Positions 1-8,384 of a stretch of 64,000 nucleotides of DNA are shown piece by piece. This DNA comes from an uncultured Porticoccus sp. (lineage in GTDB: Bacteria > Pseudomonadota > Gammaproteobacteria > Pseudomonadales > Porticoccaceae). Within the stretch, counting starts at the first letter, position 1, and every line of letters begins with the position of its first letter. Made by a program: the position numbers and the translations under genes. Location of the stretch: positions 186,001-250,000 of the forward strand of contig CAMYLT010000007.1 in assembly GCA_947259505.1 (NCBI GenBank), written 5' to 3'. A model generated the notes under the pieces. It saw only the letters and a program-made list of their open reading frames with translations. It searched no databases and had not been told where the DNA came from.

Positions 1-122
1 AGTGGGAGTTGTATGTTCCCGCTGAACTGGCCTACGGTTCTGGTGGCACCAGTGGGTTGATTGGCCCGAACGCCACGCTTATTTTTGAAGTGGAACTGGT
101 GAAAATTTTGGGAGAGGAATAA
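1..122 (+). CDS. FKBP-type peptidyl-prolyl cis-trans isomerase, C-terminal end (partial)
   Basis: Only the last 39 codons are in the window, read in the third frame and ending in TAA at 120-122. The visible protein has the FKBP signature near its end: VPAELAYG, then GPNATLIFEVELV. This is the part of the fold that lines the proline-binding pocket, followed by the last beta strand. FKBP isomerases catalyse cis-trans isomerisation of prolyl bonds, and the bacterial Mip/FklB type often acts in the periplasm or cytoplasm. The N terminus is missing, so signal peptide and subtype cannot be judged. In Pseudomonas an FKBP isomerase gene also lies next to the rsd/algQ gene, which supports the call. 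A terminator follows. Confidence 0.85.
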   Translation, partial: WELYVPAELAYGSGGTSGLIGPNATLIFEVELVKILGEE

Positions 123-151
123 CGCCCTTAGGACCAAAAAACGTTCGTCAT

Positions 152-181
152 AAAAAAGGCTCTTTAAAGAGCCTTTTTTAT
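152..181. terminator. Rho-independent terminator, bidirectional
   Basis: The stem AAGGCTCTTT / AAAGAGCCTT has an A-run on the left and a T-run on the right. It lies 30 bp after the FKBP stop and 23 bp beyond the stop of the convergent rsd gene, so it can end transcription from both sides. Confidence 0.85.
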
Positions 182-203
182 TTGTGGTTCTATGATTCGC
201 GGC

Positions 204-680
204 TTAGGAGGTGAGCTTATCCCGGTGGGCCGTGTGTAGAACCTCAATCATGGTATCTTCTGCTTCCATTCTGGAACTCAGTGATTCACCGAGGTCTGAC
301 AGGTCTATCGTCAGAGTAGAGAGATCATCGGTTTCAAGGTACTTGTCATTAAAATCGAGGATCTTTTGTGTCGTGCCGTCAATGGTCTCCAGCAGTTCGT
401 TAGCGGCTTTTAGTCCGTCACTGTCTTGAAAATCATTCCCTTCCCGAACCAGTTGATCGTAAATTTCAAAATGACCAGCAGAGGTATAGTCCACCAGGAT
501 TTCACAAAAGGCTTTTACTTTGTGGCGGTGGGCGAGGTCATCTACATCAAAGGTGCGGATGTCGCCGAGGCTGCAAAAACGTACCAGCATTTCCTGGCGC
601 TCCAGAAGCCATTGATCTATCAGGTTGCTGACGCCACCCCAACGTTCTTGTGCAGACTTACAGTTCTCAAGCATAAACAT
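204..680 (-). CDS. rsd: Regulator of sigma D, Rsd/AlgQ family
   Basis: The 158-residue protein resembles the Rsd/AlgQ family. Recognisable segments are AQERWGG near the N terminus, LVDYTSAGHFEIYDQL in the middle and IEVLHTAH near the end. Rsd binds region 4 of the housekeeping sigma factor and shifts RNA polymerase towards alternative sigma factors in stationary phase; in Pseudomonas AlgQ also affects alginate and siderophore genes. The length is as expected for the family. An in-frame ATG six bases downstream (674) gives a start MLENC closer to the Pseudomonas AlgQ start, so 674 is an equally good choice. The neighbouring FKBP and dsbB genes match the Pseudomonas arrangement. Confidence 0.85.
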   Translation of the reverse strand: MFMLENCKSAQERWGGVSNLIDQWLLERQEMLVRFCSLGDIRTFDVDDLAHRHKVKAFCEILVDYTSAGHFEIYDQLVREGNDFQDSDGLKAANELLETIDGTTQKILDFNDKYLETDDLSTLTIDLSDLGESLSSRMEAEDTMIEVLHTAHRDKLTS

Positions 681-770
681 CAGCTTATTTAATTGTTATG
701 GGAGGCTAAGCATAGGGAAACGGCTTGATGCTGGCAAGTAGACAGATAAAGGCTGGCCAGTGGCTTGATA

Positions 771-1475
771 CTAAAAAAACCAGAGAAGTATCCATGGCAA
801 TACCAGGGCGGTGAGTGCACCGGTTAGCCCAAGCCCGAGACTTGAAAAGGCGCCACAGCGAGAGCTGATTTCAAATGCGCGGGTGGTACCGACACCGTGG
901 GCACAAATTCCGGTGACGAAGCCAATAATACGTTCATCGGTGACACCGAGTTTACTGAATAAAAGTGGCCCGAGTATGGCGCCGATAACGCCGGTGAACA
1001 CCACGATTCCGGCTGTAAGCCCAGGTGCACCCCCCACCTTTTCTGCAATGCCCAGTGCGATGGGTGTGGTCACTGATTTAGGTGCCAGGGAGACCAGGGT
1101 TTCAGGCGTGGCGCCCAGCAGCCAGGCAATGCCCAGTGCGCTGATTACCGCAAAAGTGGCCCCAAACAGTAGCGTGGCCATCAGGGGGCTCGCCAGTTGA
1201 CGGATATGGTGGAACTGCTGATGCAGGGGGATCGCCAATGCGACGGTAGCTGTGCCCAGCAGGAAGAAAAATGGGCTGTTGGCTTGGCGGTACAGGCTGT
1301 AATCAATGCCACACAGCAGTAGCACGCCAGTGACCAAGAGTGGTCCGGTTACCAGCGGATGCAGCAATGCCTGGATCGCAGGGTGTGCTTTGAATTTCTG
1401 GTAGAGACGGAAGGATATCGCAAAGGCGATACCTGTCAGGGCTAGCAATGCTGCTAACAGCAGCCAGCTTTTCAC
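771..1475 (-). CDS. lrgB: LrgB/CidB-family membrane protein
   Basis: The 234-residue, strongly hydrophobic protein has about seven membrane segments and the conserved LrgB stretches LAPKSVTTPIAL, GGAPGLTAG and GICAHGVGTTRAF. LrgB proteins work with LrgA-type proteins in holin/antiholin-like control of murein hydrolase export and cell death, or in export of pyruvate or small acids. The exact role differs between species. The reading frame continues far upstream without homology. I place the start at GTG 1475 because the family begins there and because it overlaps the lrgA stop by 4 bp (GTGA), the usual sign of translational coupling. The gene is last in a dsbB-lrgA-lrgB run. Confidence 0.85.
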   Translation of the reverse strand: MKSWLLLAALLALTGIAFAISFRLYQKFKAHPAIQALLHPLVTGPLLVTGVLLLCGIDYSLYRQANSPFFFLLGTATVALAIPLHQQFHHIRQLASPLMATLLFGATFAVISALGIAWLLGATPETLVSLAPKSVTTPIALGIAEKVGGAPGLTAGIVVFTGVIGAILGPLLFSKLGVTDERIIGFVTGICAHGVGTTRAFEISSRCGAFSSLGLGLTGALTALVLPWILLWFF

Positions 1476-1852
1476 GGCTCCTGCGCCCTGGCAGGCATGA
1501 GTTTTTTCATCAGCAAAGCAGCGACTACCATGGTCAGCAGGGTGCCGACCACCATCGCCGCGATGATCGGTAGCCATTGATCGGCGGCAATGTTTGGTAA
1601 AAAGAAAAGGCCGGTACAGGCGGGCAGGAACATCAGCGACAGCCAGCGGATCATGAAATAACCCGTCTGGCCCAGCCATTCCGGGGTTTCTGTACAGGTC
1701 AATTGCAAGGCGGCAAAGAGCAATATCATTCCGATCACTGGTCCCGGGATAGGAATGCCGCTGAAATAGACAAGCGCTTCTCCAATGCCTTGGAAACACA
1801 CCAGGGCAGCGACACCGCGCAATTTGTTCACAACCGGCGAACTACCTGCCAT
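1472..1852 (-). CDS. lrgA: LrgA/CidA-family holin-like membrane protein
   Basis: The 126-residue protein has four hydrophobic segments and the typical LrgA segment GIPIPGPVIGMILLF, followed by FLPNIAAD and VVGTLLTMV. It is the predicted partner of LrgB, encoded directly after it with a 4-bp overlap. The chosen ATG at 1852 lies inside the end of dsbB (25-bp overlap) and has no clear Shine-Dalgarno sequence. A GTG at 1831, just before the dsbB stop, is an alternative. A longer frame up to 1924 exists but its extra residues do not look like LrgA. Translation probably depends on ribosomes finishing dsbB. Confidence 0.8.
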   Translation of the reverse strand: MAGSSPVVNKLRGVAALVCFQGIGEALVYFSGIPIPGPVIGMILLFAALQLTCTETPEWLGQTGYFMIRWLSLMFLPACTGLFFLPNIAADQWLPIIAAMVVGTLLTMVVAALLMKKLMPARAQEP

Positions 1853-2310
1853 ATGCCCAGTGCTGCCAGACCGAGGAAGCAGATCAGCGTCCAGCCGGGA
1901 ATGCTCAGGCCTAACAGGCTCCATTGTATTTCGGCACAGTTACCGTCCCCGCGCAGCAGCATGCCTAGTGCTTCATTGAAACTGAATACATCAAACAGGT
2001 ATTCGGCGGGAGGGCCGCAGGCGGGCACCTGATCTTCTGGCAGACTTTGCAGCCAGAGTTGCTTGCTGGAGAAGAAGGCACCACCAAGAGCGCTGAGAGA
2101 AATTAACGCGCCATAGGTGCGTTGTCCCCGGTTATGAATGAAGGCCAGCAGAGCGATGCTGCCGGTCAAGATCACAAAGACGCGTTGGGTAATACACAGA
2201 TAACAGGGGTTCAGGCCCATGGCGTGTTGCATGTAAAGTGCAATAAGGATCAAAAGCAGGCAAGCGGCAAAGATGAGCAGGTAGGTCTGTCTGTGGGTGG
2301 GCAAGGGCAT
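1828..2310 (-). CDS. dsbB: Disulfide bond formation protein DsbB
   Basis: The 160-residue inner-membrane protein has four predicted membrane segments. The first redox pair PCYLC sits after the first helix, at about residues 35-38. A second periplasmic cysteine pair is formed by ACGPP and GNCAE. DsbB re-oxidises the periplasmic thiol oxidase DsbA and passes electrons to quinone. The ATG at 2310 is preceded by AGGAAAC, a fair ribosome-binding site. In Pseudomonas a dsbB homologue (dsbH) likewise neighbours algQ. The end of the gene overlaps the start of lrgA. Confidence 0.92.
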   Translation of the reverse strand: MPLPTHRQTYLLIFAACLLLILIALYMQHAMGLNPCYLCITQRVFVILTGSIALLAFIHNRGQRTYGALISLSALGGAFFSSKQLWLQSLPEDQVPACGPPAEYLFDVFSFNEALGMLLRGDGNCAEIQWSLLGLSIPGWTLICFLGLAALGIWQVVRRL

Positions 2311-2329
2311 GGGGTGTTTCCTTTCAGGG

Positions 2330-2917
2330 CTATGCTGATTCTAGTCGTTGCTTCTCACAAAACTCAATGAGACGTGGAAAGACTTGCCTGAATTCATCGT
2401 GTAGCAGAGGGTAATGCTGTGCCAATTGAGGGAAAGCCAGTTGCAGGGGTACCGGTTTGCGAAACCGTTGGCCAATGCGCTCCAGCATCAATTCCAGTTG
2501 AGCGAACTCCGCGTAGTTTTCCAGCCAGTTTACTCTGGGCGCGATCTCGCAGAAGTGCTGAACCCTTGGGGGCAAATCACCAGAATAGCAGGCAAGTGCT
2601 TGGTAGAACTCAGAACAAAAATTCGCTAGGGGTTGGGGGTGGTAAAGGAGCCAATTGGCGGCCAGAAAGTGATCGTAGCAGAGGTCTGTGAGAATGCCGC
2701 CAAAGCGGCGAAAAGGTGGTTCAAAGCGGGCAATGGCCTGTTGGACTTCAGGTTGTTTGTCGGTGAAGGCATCCACGCGACGGTGTAACGTAATTCCTGC
2801 CTCGACCGGTTTGGGAAAATCGCCTGACAGTGGGCCTTTGACGAAATCTCCCAATAATCCACCGATCTTCCACTCAGGGTCATCTCCCGACAGATACAAG
2901 TGGGCCAGATAATTCAC
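2330..2917 (-). CDS. acpH: Acyl carrier protein phosphodiesterase
   Basis: The 195-residue protein starts MNYLAHLYLSG and carries LGDFVKG, GITLHRRVDAFTD, RFGGILTDLCYDHFLA. These are the histidine/aspartate-rich segments of the AcpH family, which belongs to the HD-type metal-dependent hydrolases. AcpH removes the 4'-phosphopantetheine group from acyl carrier protein. The start codon overlaps the stop of the upstream gshA by 4 bp, so the two genes are very likely cotranslated. The length matches the family. Confidence 0.88.
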   Translation of the reverse strand: MNYLAHLYLSGDDPEWKIGGLLGDFVKGPLSGDFPKPVEAGITLHRRVDAFTDKQPEVQQAIARFEPPFRRFGGILTDLCYDHFLAANWLLYHPQPLANFCSEFYQALACYSGDLPPRVQHFCEIAPRVNWLENYAEFAQLELMLERIGQRFRKPVPLQLAFPQLAQHYPLLHDEFRQVFPRLIEFCEKQRLESA

Positions 2918-4500
2918 AGCTTGAAGTCGTACTGTCGGTAATAGTCTGCCAGGAACTGGTCAAAGGGCTGTGTGTTCGCCGCTTCTATTTCCCGCTGTTG
3001 TTGCAAAGATTTTATGGACTGCTCACGGAATTCTTCATCAATATCGGGCGCCAGAGGCGTGTCCAGAAAGTACTCCCTGTGCCGGGTGGCATGGTCCATG
3101 GAAACCCGAAAATAGGTTTTTCCGGTCTCGGACATCTCGTTGAGGATGCGTGCCGATGGAGTCAGTGATGGGTCATCCAGGCGGAGTTGCAGTGTGTTTA
3201 GGGTCTGTTGGTAGTGATCGCTTTGGTGGTGTAAATCCATCAGCTCGGCCACGGAGCGCATATCTGCAAAAAGTGCACTTGCCCAGTCGCGTAAAGGACG
3301 TTCGTTGTGAACGTCGCGCAAGGTCAAATTGGGGTCGCGGCCCTGATAGACAGTCCGGCGCTGATTCTCGAGGATATTGCGATATTCCTGATCGTCGCTG
3401 GCCGGACTGCTGGAGAGCAGGCAGGTGAGCAGGAAGATGTCGAGGAAATCCATCTGTAATTTGTCGATGCCCAGCGGCAGATAAGGGTTGAGGTCAATGC
3501 AGCGTACCTCAATGTATTCCACACCCCTTTCCCAGAGTGCCCACAGGGGGATTTCGCCAGAGCGCGTGGTGCGTTTGGGGCGGATAGTGCTGTAAAACTC
3601 ATTTTCAATCTGTAGCAGGTGTGTGCTGAGTTGGCGGTAGTCGCCATTATCGTCTCTCAGTCCTACAGCCTCGTATTCGGGGTAGGGTTTAACCAATGCC
3701 TGGCGCAGTGTGGAAACATAATTTTTCAGATCGTTGTAACACACCACTAATTGTTCCTGAGCTTTACTCTGATAACCCAGATCACCCATGCGCAGGGAGG
3801 TTGCCCAAGGCGTATGCAGGCTGTGCTCGTCCTTACCAAAGCTCTCCAGATGGTGCTGTCGGCCCCGCACAAAGCTACGGCAAACGCCGGGCGACGCGCC
3901 AAACAGATACAACAGTAGCCAAAAATGCCGCCGGAAGTTACGGATTAGAGAGAAGTAGTTGTCGGTCTTGAATGTCTGAAGGGACTGATCAGGTTGCTCG
4001 TGTTTGCGCAGCAATTCCCACAGGGTATAGGGCGCGGAAAAATTGTAGTGAATCCCGGCGATGGTCTGCATCAATCGACCGTAACGGTGACCCAGGCCAA
4101 GACGGTAGATCGTTTTCATTCGGCCGATGTTGGAGCTGCCGTATTGGCCCACGGGAATATCGCTGTCACCGCTCAGCTGGCAGGGCATGCTGTTAGCCCA
4201 AAGCAATTCATTGCCTATCTGGCGGTAGGTAAAGCGATGAATGTTCTCCAGTGTCTCCAGCACCTGATCGGCCTTACCCGAAGGTGGCGTGATGAATTCC
4301 AGCAGTGCTTCTGAGTAGTCTGTGGTGATCTGGGGGTGGGTTAACGCCGAGCCAAGCGCCACAGGATGGGGTGTCTGTGCCAGTGTCCCCGCCGGCGTGA
4401 CCCGGAGACTTTCCTTTTCGATGCCGCGTACCAGTCCGGAAAGCAATCTGGAAGATGGATCGTTGGCGAGCAGGGTCAATCGACTTTTTAGTAATGGCAA
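2914..4500 (-). CDS. gshA: Glutamate--cysteine ligase
   Basis: The 528-residue protein matches the proteobacterial GshA type: GIEKESLRV near the N terminus, TTDYSEALLEFITP, then LGLGHRYGRLMQTIAGIHYNFS and EVRCIDLNPYLPLGI. It joins L-glutamate and L-cysteine with ATP, the first and rate-limiting step of glutathione synthesis in the cytoplasm. The reading frame opens with TTG at 4500, preceded by AAGGAAC at a good distance, so TTG is probably the true start. Such a weak start codon would lower expression. The stop overlaps acpH. The next step enzyme, gshB, is not in the window. Confidence 0.93.
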   Translation of the reverse strand: MPLLKSRLTLLANDPSSRLLSGLVRGIEKESLRVTPAGTLAQTPHPVALGSALTHPQITTDYSEALLEFITPPSGKADQVLETLENIHRFTYRQIGNELLWANSMPCQLSGDSDIPVGQYGSSNIGRMKTIYRLGLGHRYGRLMQTIAGIHYNFSAPYTLWELLRKHEQPDQSLQTFKTDNYFSLIRNFRRHFWLLLYLFGASPGVCRSFVRGRQHHLESFGKDEHSLHTPWATSLRMGDLGYQSKAQEQLVVCYNDLKNYVSTLRQALVKPYPEYEAVGLRDDNGDYRQLSTHLLQIENEFYSTIRPKRTTRSGEIPLWALWERGVEYIEVRCIDLNPYLPLGIDKLQMDFLDIFLLTCLLSSSPASDDQEYRNILENQRRTVYQGRDPNLTLRDVHNERPLRDWASALFADMRSVAELMDLHHQSDHYQQTLNTLQLRLDDPSLTPSARILNEMSETGKTYFRVSMDHATRHREYFLDTPLAPDIDEEFREQSIKSLQQQREIEAANTQPFDQFLADYYRQYDFKL

Positions 4501-4778
4501 GAGAAGTTCCTTGTGGAAAATGGTTGGCCGACTTCATCCTAAACCGTGTTAGTCAAATCATCAGACTTTCAGTTCGCGAGATTTGACCTCACCGCTTACT
4601 GATCTATCCGGCCATATTTATTAAGCCACTGATCCCGGTTGAGGGGGGTGCCAAAGTGTAACTGAAATAGGCTATTTATCAGAACCACCTGTGTTGCCAT
4701 AAAACTTCAACTTTTCTGACATGTCATTGTCACCACTCGGTCACATCATCGATGGAAAAGAAAGCATAGGTGATTGTG

Positions 4779-6173
4779 ATGAGAGTGACTGTATTTGGCG
4801 GCGGTTATGTTGGACTGGTGACCAGTGCCTGTCTTGCCCATGTGGGCCACCAAGTGGTTTGTGTAGAGCTAGATGAAAATAAGGTGGAATCTCTACGGCA
4901 GGGTATCTGCCCTATCTTTGAGCCGGGGCTGGAAGATTATCTGCTGGAAGGCCAACGGGAGCAGGCGCTGGAATTTACCACGGATGCTGCTCGCGCCGTG
5001 GCGCATGGTGAAATCATTTTTATAGCGGTAGGTACACCGACGGATGAAGACGGCACGGCTGACACTCGCCATGTGTTGGCGGTGGCTAAAACCATAGGTG
5101 AACACTTGAATCACTTTGCGGTGGTAGTGACTAAATCTACTGTCCCCGTCGGCACTGCTGATGCCGTTAAAACAGAAGTGAGTCGGCGGCTCGAACAACG
5201 TGCAGTGGCGGTACCCTTTGAAGTGGCATCTAACCCGGAATTCCTCAAGGAGGGGGCCGCTATTAACGATTTTATGAAGCCCGACCGTATTGTGGTGGGG
5301 ACGAGTTCAGAGCATGTGGCCGAGATGATGCGCGAATTGTATGCACCCTTTAACCGTAACCACGAGCGGTTGATGGTCATGGATGTGCGTTCTGCAGAGC
5401 TGACCAAATATGCTGCAAATGCCATGCTTGCTACGAAGATCAGTTTTATTAACGAAATCGCCAATCTGGCGGAATATTTAGGCGCCGATATCGAGAAAGT
5501 TCGTCAGGGCATTGGTGCCGACCCTCGCATCGGCTATCACTTTATTTATCCCGGTTGTGGTTACGGCGGTTCCTGTTTTCCCAAGGACGTCCGTGCGCTC
5601 CAGTCCGCCGCCGAAAAAGTGGGGTACACCTCTCATCTGTTGGCGGCGGTGCAGCAGGTCAATGCCAGGCAGAAACAGCGGCTGTTCGATAAGCTGCATG
5701 ATTACTTCAATGGCGAATTGGCTGGGAAGACAATTGCTGTATGGGGGCTGGCGTTCAAGCCGCGCACGGATGACATGCGCGAAGCACCCAGTCGGGTGCT
5801 ACTGGAGGCATTGTGGCAGCATGGTGCCAGTGTTCAGGCCTTCGACCCTAGGGCCATGGAAGAATGCCAGCGCATCTATGGTGATCGTGAGGATCTGGCG
5901 CTAGTGGGTACCAAAGAGGCTGCGGTAAAGGGTGCGGATGCGCTAGTAATCTGTACGGAGTGGAAGCATTTCTGGGCTCCGGACTTTCGGTCATTGGCTG
6001 AAAAAATGAACAACCCGGTCATTGTGGATGGTCGCAATCTATATGACCCTAAAAGACTGGCTGCGGCCGGGTTCGACTATCTGGCGGTCGGGCGTAATAG
6101 CTTGCCCGCTGCGCCAGCTGTCTCCGCCGATGCTGAGGGTATTGTTGCTGAGTGCAAGTCTGCGGCAGCTTGA
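4779..6173 (+). CDS. ugd: UDP-glucose 6-dehydrogenase
   Basis: The 464-residue protein begins MRVTVFGGGYVGLVTS, the Rossmann NAD-binding motif of the UDP-glucose/GDP-mannose dehydrogenase family. It continues with STVPVGTAD, the middle-domain segment AELTKYAANAMLATKISFINE, and the catalytic cysteine in GYGGSCFPKDV (about residue 260). It oxidises UDP-glucose to UDP-glucuronate, the precursor for exopolysaccharide or lipopolysaccharide sugars. I prefer ATG 4779 over the in-frame GTG at 4770 because the family starts at MRV or MKV. The gene stands alone: gshA is divergent, and the next gene is convergent. In the 278 bp before it I see no clear promoter. Confidence 0.93.
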   Translation: MRVTVFGGGYVGLVTSACLAHVGHQVVCVELDENKVESLRQGICPIFEPGLEDYLLEGQREQALEFTTDAARAVAHGEIIFIAVGTPTDEDGTADTRHVLAVAKTIGEHLNHFAVVVTKSTVPVGTADAVKTEVSRRLEQRAVAVPFEVASNPEFLKEGAAINDFMKPDRIVVGTSSEHVAEMMRELYAPFNRNHERLMVMDVRSAELTKYAANAMLATKISFINEIANLAEYLGADIEKVRQGIGADPRIGYHFIYPGCGYGGSCFPKDVRALQSAAEKVGYTSHLLAAVQQVNARQKQRLFDKLHDYFNGELAGKTIAVWGLAFKPRTDDMREAPSRVLLEALWQHGASVQAFDPRAMEECQRIYGDREDLALVGTKEAAVKGADALVICTEWKHFWAPDFRSLAEKMNNPVIVDGRNLYDPKRLAAAGFDYLAVGRNSLPAAPAVSADAEGIVAECKSAAA

Positions 6174-6218
6174 CGGCCACCTATCCTGCTGGACAGAGAA
6201 ACCTGCAAAGCGGGTTGG

Positions 6219-7028
6219 TTAGGGTGACAGGCGGGGCAGGCGGTAGGGCGCAGTGATGGTTGCATCATTGGCGGCGTGATCAGACTTGATCGCTTGTTGC
6301 AGGTCACCCCAATGGATCAGTTCCAGTTTGCCGCCGCGGTGCTCAATCAGTGCGGTACAGCTTTCTACCCAGTCACCGTCGTTGCAATAGAGAATACCGT
6401 CTATGGTGCGAATTTCCGGCTGGTGAATGTGCCCACAGATAATGCCGTCCACGCCCCAGCGCAGAGCTTCCAGGGCTGCAGCTTCCTCAAAGGCAGCAAT
6501 CGCAGCGCGGGCATTTTTAACCCGGTTTTTCACATAGTAGGCCAGCGACCAATAGGGTAGTCCGAGGCCACGGCGTACTCGGTTGCTCCAGCGATTCAAC
6601 CGCAGTAACAGGCTATAACCGGCGTCGCCGATGACACGGGTGAATGCACTGCACAGCACGGCGTGATCGAATTCGTCACCGTGCATCAACAGCAGCTGCT
6701 TGCCATCTCCTGTGGTGTGCACATAGTGGGGGTGTATTTCGATGTTGAGAACAGAACTGCCGACAATATCCCGAACCAATCCATCGTGGTTGCCGGGAAC
6801 GTATATAACCCGGGTGCCGCTGTTGGCGAGTGAGATGATCTTGCGGAGCACTTCATGGTGACTCTGCGGCCAGAGGAAGGATCGCTTCATGGACTCCAGA
6901 TCTACCACATCACCCACCAGATAAAGGGTGTCACCGTGGGTCTTGTTGAGAAAGTCCAACAGGAATTCTGCTTTGCAATCCCGATAACCCAAGTGGATAT
7001 CGGACAGCCAGATGGCATTGTAGTGCAT
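6219..7028 (-). CDS. UDP-2,3-diacylglucosamine diphosphatase-like metallophosphoesterase (LpxH family)
   Basis: The 269-residue protein has the five calcineurin-like metallophosphoesterase motifs in order: SDIHLG, GDVVD, GNHD, HGDEFD and GHIHQP. It contains no signal peptide. The spacing and the segment after HGDEFD resemble the LpxH/LpxH2 group, which removes UMP from UDP-2,3-diacylglucosamine in lipid A synthesis. It is longer than classical LpxH (about 240 residues), so it may be a second homologue acting on another nucleotide-lipid or UDP-sugar substrate. The ATG at 7028 follows GAGGACGAAACC. It is convergent with ugd. Confidence 0.75.
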   Translation of the reverse strand: MHYNAIWLSDIHLGYRDCKAEFLLDFLNKTHGDTLYLVGDVVDLESMKRSFLWPQSHHEVLRKIISLANSGTRVIYVPGNHDGLVRDIVGSSVLNIEIHPHYVHTTGDGKQLLLMHGDEFDHAVLCSAFTRVIGDAGYSLLLRLNRWSNRVRRGLGLPYWSLAYYVKNRVKNARAAIAAFEEAAALEALRWGVDGIICGHIHQPEIRTIDGILYCNDGDWVESCTALIEHRGGKLELIHWGDLQQAIKSDHAANDATITAPYRLPRLSP

Positions 7029-7226
7029 GGTTTCGTCCTCTTTGCTGCCACCCTAGTGCGCGCAGATGACCGGCAAGAGGCAGTTTCAAGAAACTTTGAT
7101 GACATGGCGGCTTTCCAATGACATCGGTCAGTTATGAGTTATTGCTGGGCAAAAAGACTTTATTGGGTAAGCTGGGGGGTAATTTTGCGATAATGTGGCC
7201 ACTGTACAGAAGGAACAAAGACAGGC

Positions 7227-8384
7227 ATGGCGATGCTTAAAAAGACCCTCATTCCGTTGCTGATTTTACTGGCGGCAGTCGCCGTCGTGGTACTGCTGGC
7301 GTTGGCTAAGCCGGTACCGTTGCCACAGGCTTCAGTAGCAGCTGTGGCTCCCAAAATAGCCGTGCTGCAGGCGGCTCCGAAAGCACGTCGGATCAGCGTG
7401 TCGGCTCAGGGAACGGTGCTGCCTAAAACAGAGATTACGCTGGCGGCTCAGGTGGGTGGTCAGGTTGTCGCTGTGTCAGAGCACTTTGCCGATGGTGATT
7501 TTTTTCAGCAAGGAGACTTGTTGCTGCAACTTGAAGATCGAGATTATCGGATTGCCCTGGTACAGGCGCAGTCCCGTGTGGCCGAAGCAGAAAAAACCCT
7601 CGCCATGGAGCGTGGTCAGGCACGTCAGGCGAAACGGGAATGGCGCGACCTGGGTAATACCGAGGGCAATGCCCTATTCCTGAGGGAGCCGCAACTGATG
7701 GCAGCCGAAGCGGCTTTGGAGGCAGCTAAGGCAGACCTGGCGCAAGCGCATCTTAATTTGGAGAGAACTGCTATTCGTGCACCGTTTGATGGGCGGGTGC
7801 GGAAAATTCAGGTCAACCAGGGCCAGTATGTGTCTCCAGGGATGCAGGTTGCCAGTATATTCTCTACCGATACAGCGGAGATCCGCTTGCCCTTCACAGC
7901 CAGTCAGGTAGCGCTGCTCGATCTGCCCGTTCAGCCCGGGGCGCAGGCACATTTGCCGGTAGAGCTCCGCGCCAGTTTTAATGGCAAACCAGCTAGCTGG
8001 GCCGGTGAATTGGTGCGCACAGAAGCCAGCATTGATACCCGCAGTCGAGTGCTTTACGGCATTGTCGAAGTGACGGAGCCATTCCGTCAGCAACCGCCAC
8101 TGCTAATTGGTTTGTTTGTTAATGCCGCAGTGGCCGGTCGGGTGTTTGAGAGTGTGCTTGAGGTGCCCCGCAGCGCCCTTTATGAAAAGGATCATCTATT
8201 GGTGCTGGATGCCGATAATCGTCTTCATATTGCCCCGGTTAACGTGTTGCAGCTAGAAGGTGAGTGGGCGCTGGTTGACGGAATTGAGCCGGGGCAACGG
8301 GTGTTGATTGAGCGCCCCGGCTATGTTGTCGAGGGTATGGCAATTGAACCCGTGATCCGTGATGTGGTGGCGGGTACAAAATGA
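7227..8384 (+). CDS. RND efflux periplasmic adaptor subunit (membrane fusion protein)
   Basis: The 385-residue protein has one N-terminal hydrophobic segment (about residues 7-26). Next come a lipoyl-like half motif around AQVGGQVVAVSEHF, a coiled-coil hairpin rich in Ala, Gln and Glu (about 95-165), and the second lipoyl half IRAPFDGRVRKIQVNQGQYV. Beta-barrel and membrane-proximal domains follow. This is the HlyD/AcrA fold that bridges an inner-membrane RND pump and an outer-membrane channel. Its last codon overlaps the pump gene by 4 bp (ATGA), so the two are coupled. No outer-membrane channel gene is nearby, so a shared TolC-type protein is presumably used. Confidence 0.9.
   Translation: MAMLKKTLIPLLILLAAVAVVVLLALAKPVPLPQASVAAVAPKIAVLQAAPKARRISVSAQGTVLPKTEITLAAQVGGQVVAVSEHFADGDFFQQGDLLLQLEDRDYRIALVQAQSRVAEAEKTLAMERGQARQAKREWRDLGNTEGNALFLREPQLMAAEAALEAAKADLAQAHLNLERTAIRAPFDGRVRKIQVNQGQYVSPGMQVASIFSTDTAEIRLPFTASQVALLDLPVQPGAQAHLPVELRASFNGKPASWAGELVRTEASIDTRSRVLYGIVEVTEPFRQQPPLLIGLFVNAAVAGRVFESVLEVPRSALYEKDHLLVLDADNRLHIAPVNVLQLEGEWALVDGIEPGQRVLIERPGYVVEGMAIEPVIRDVVAGTK

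Noticed and set aside
771-1799. 342-residue frame as one long LrgB protein
   Set aside because: The first 108 residues are the wrong frame of lrgA and have no LrgB likeness; the true start is GTG 1475.
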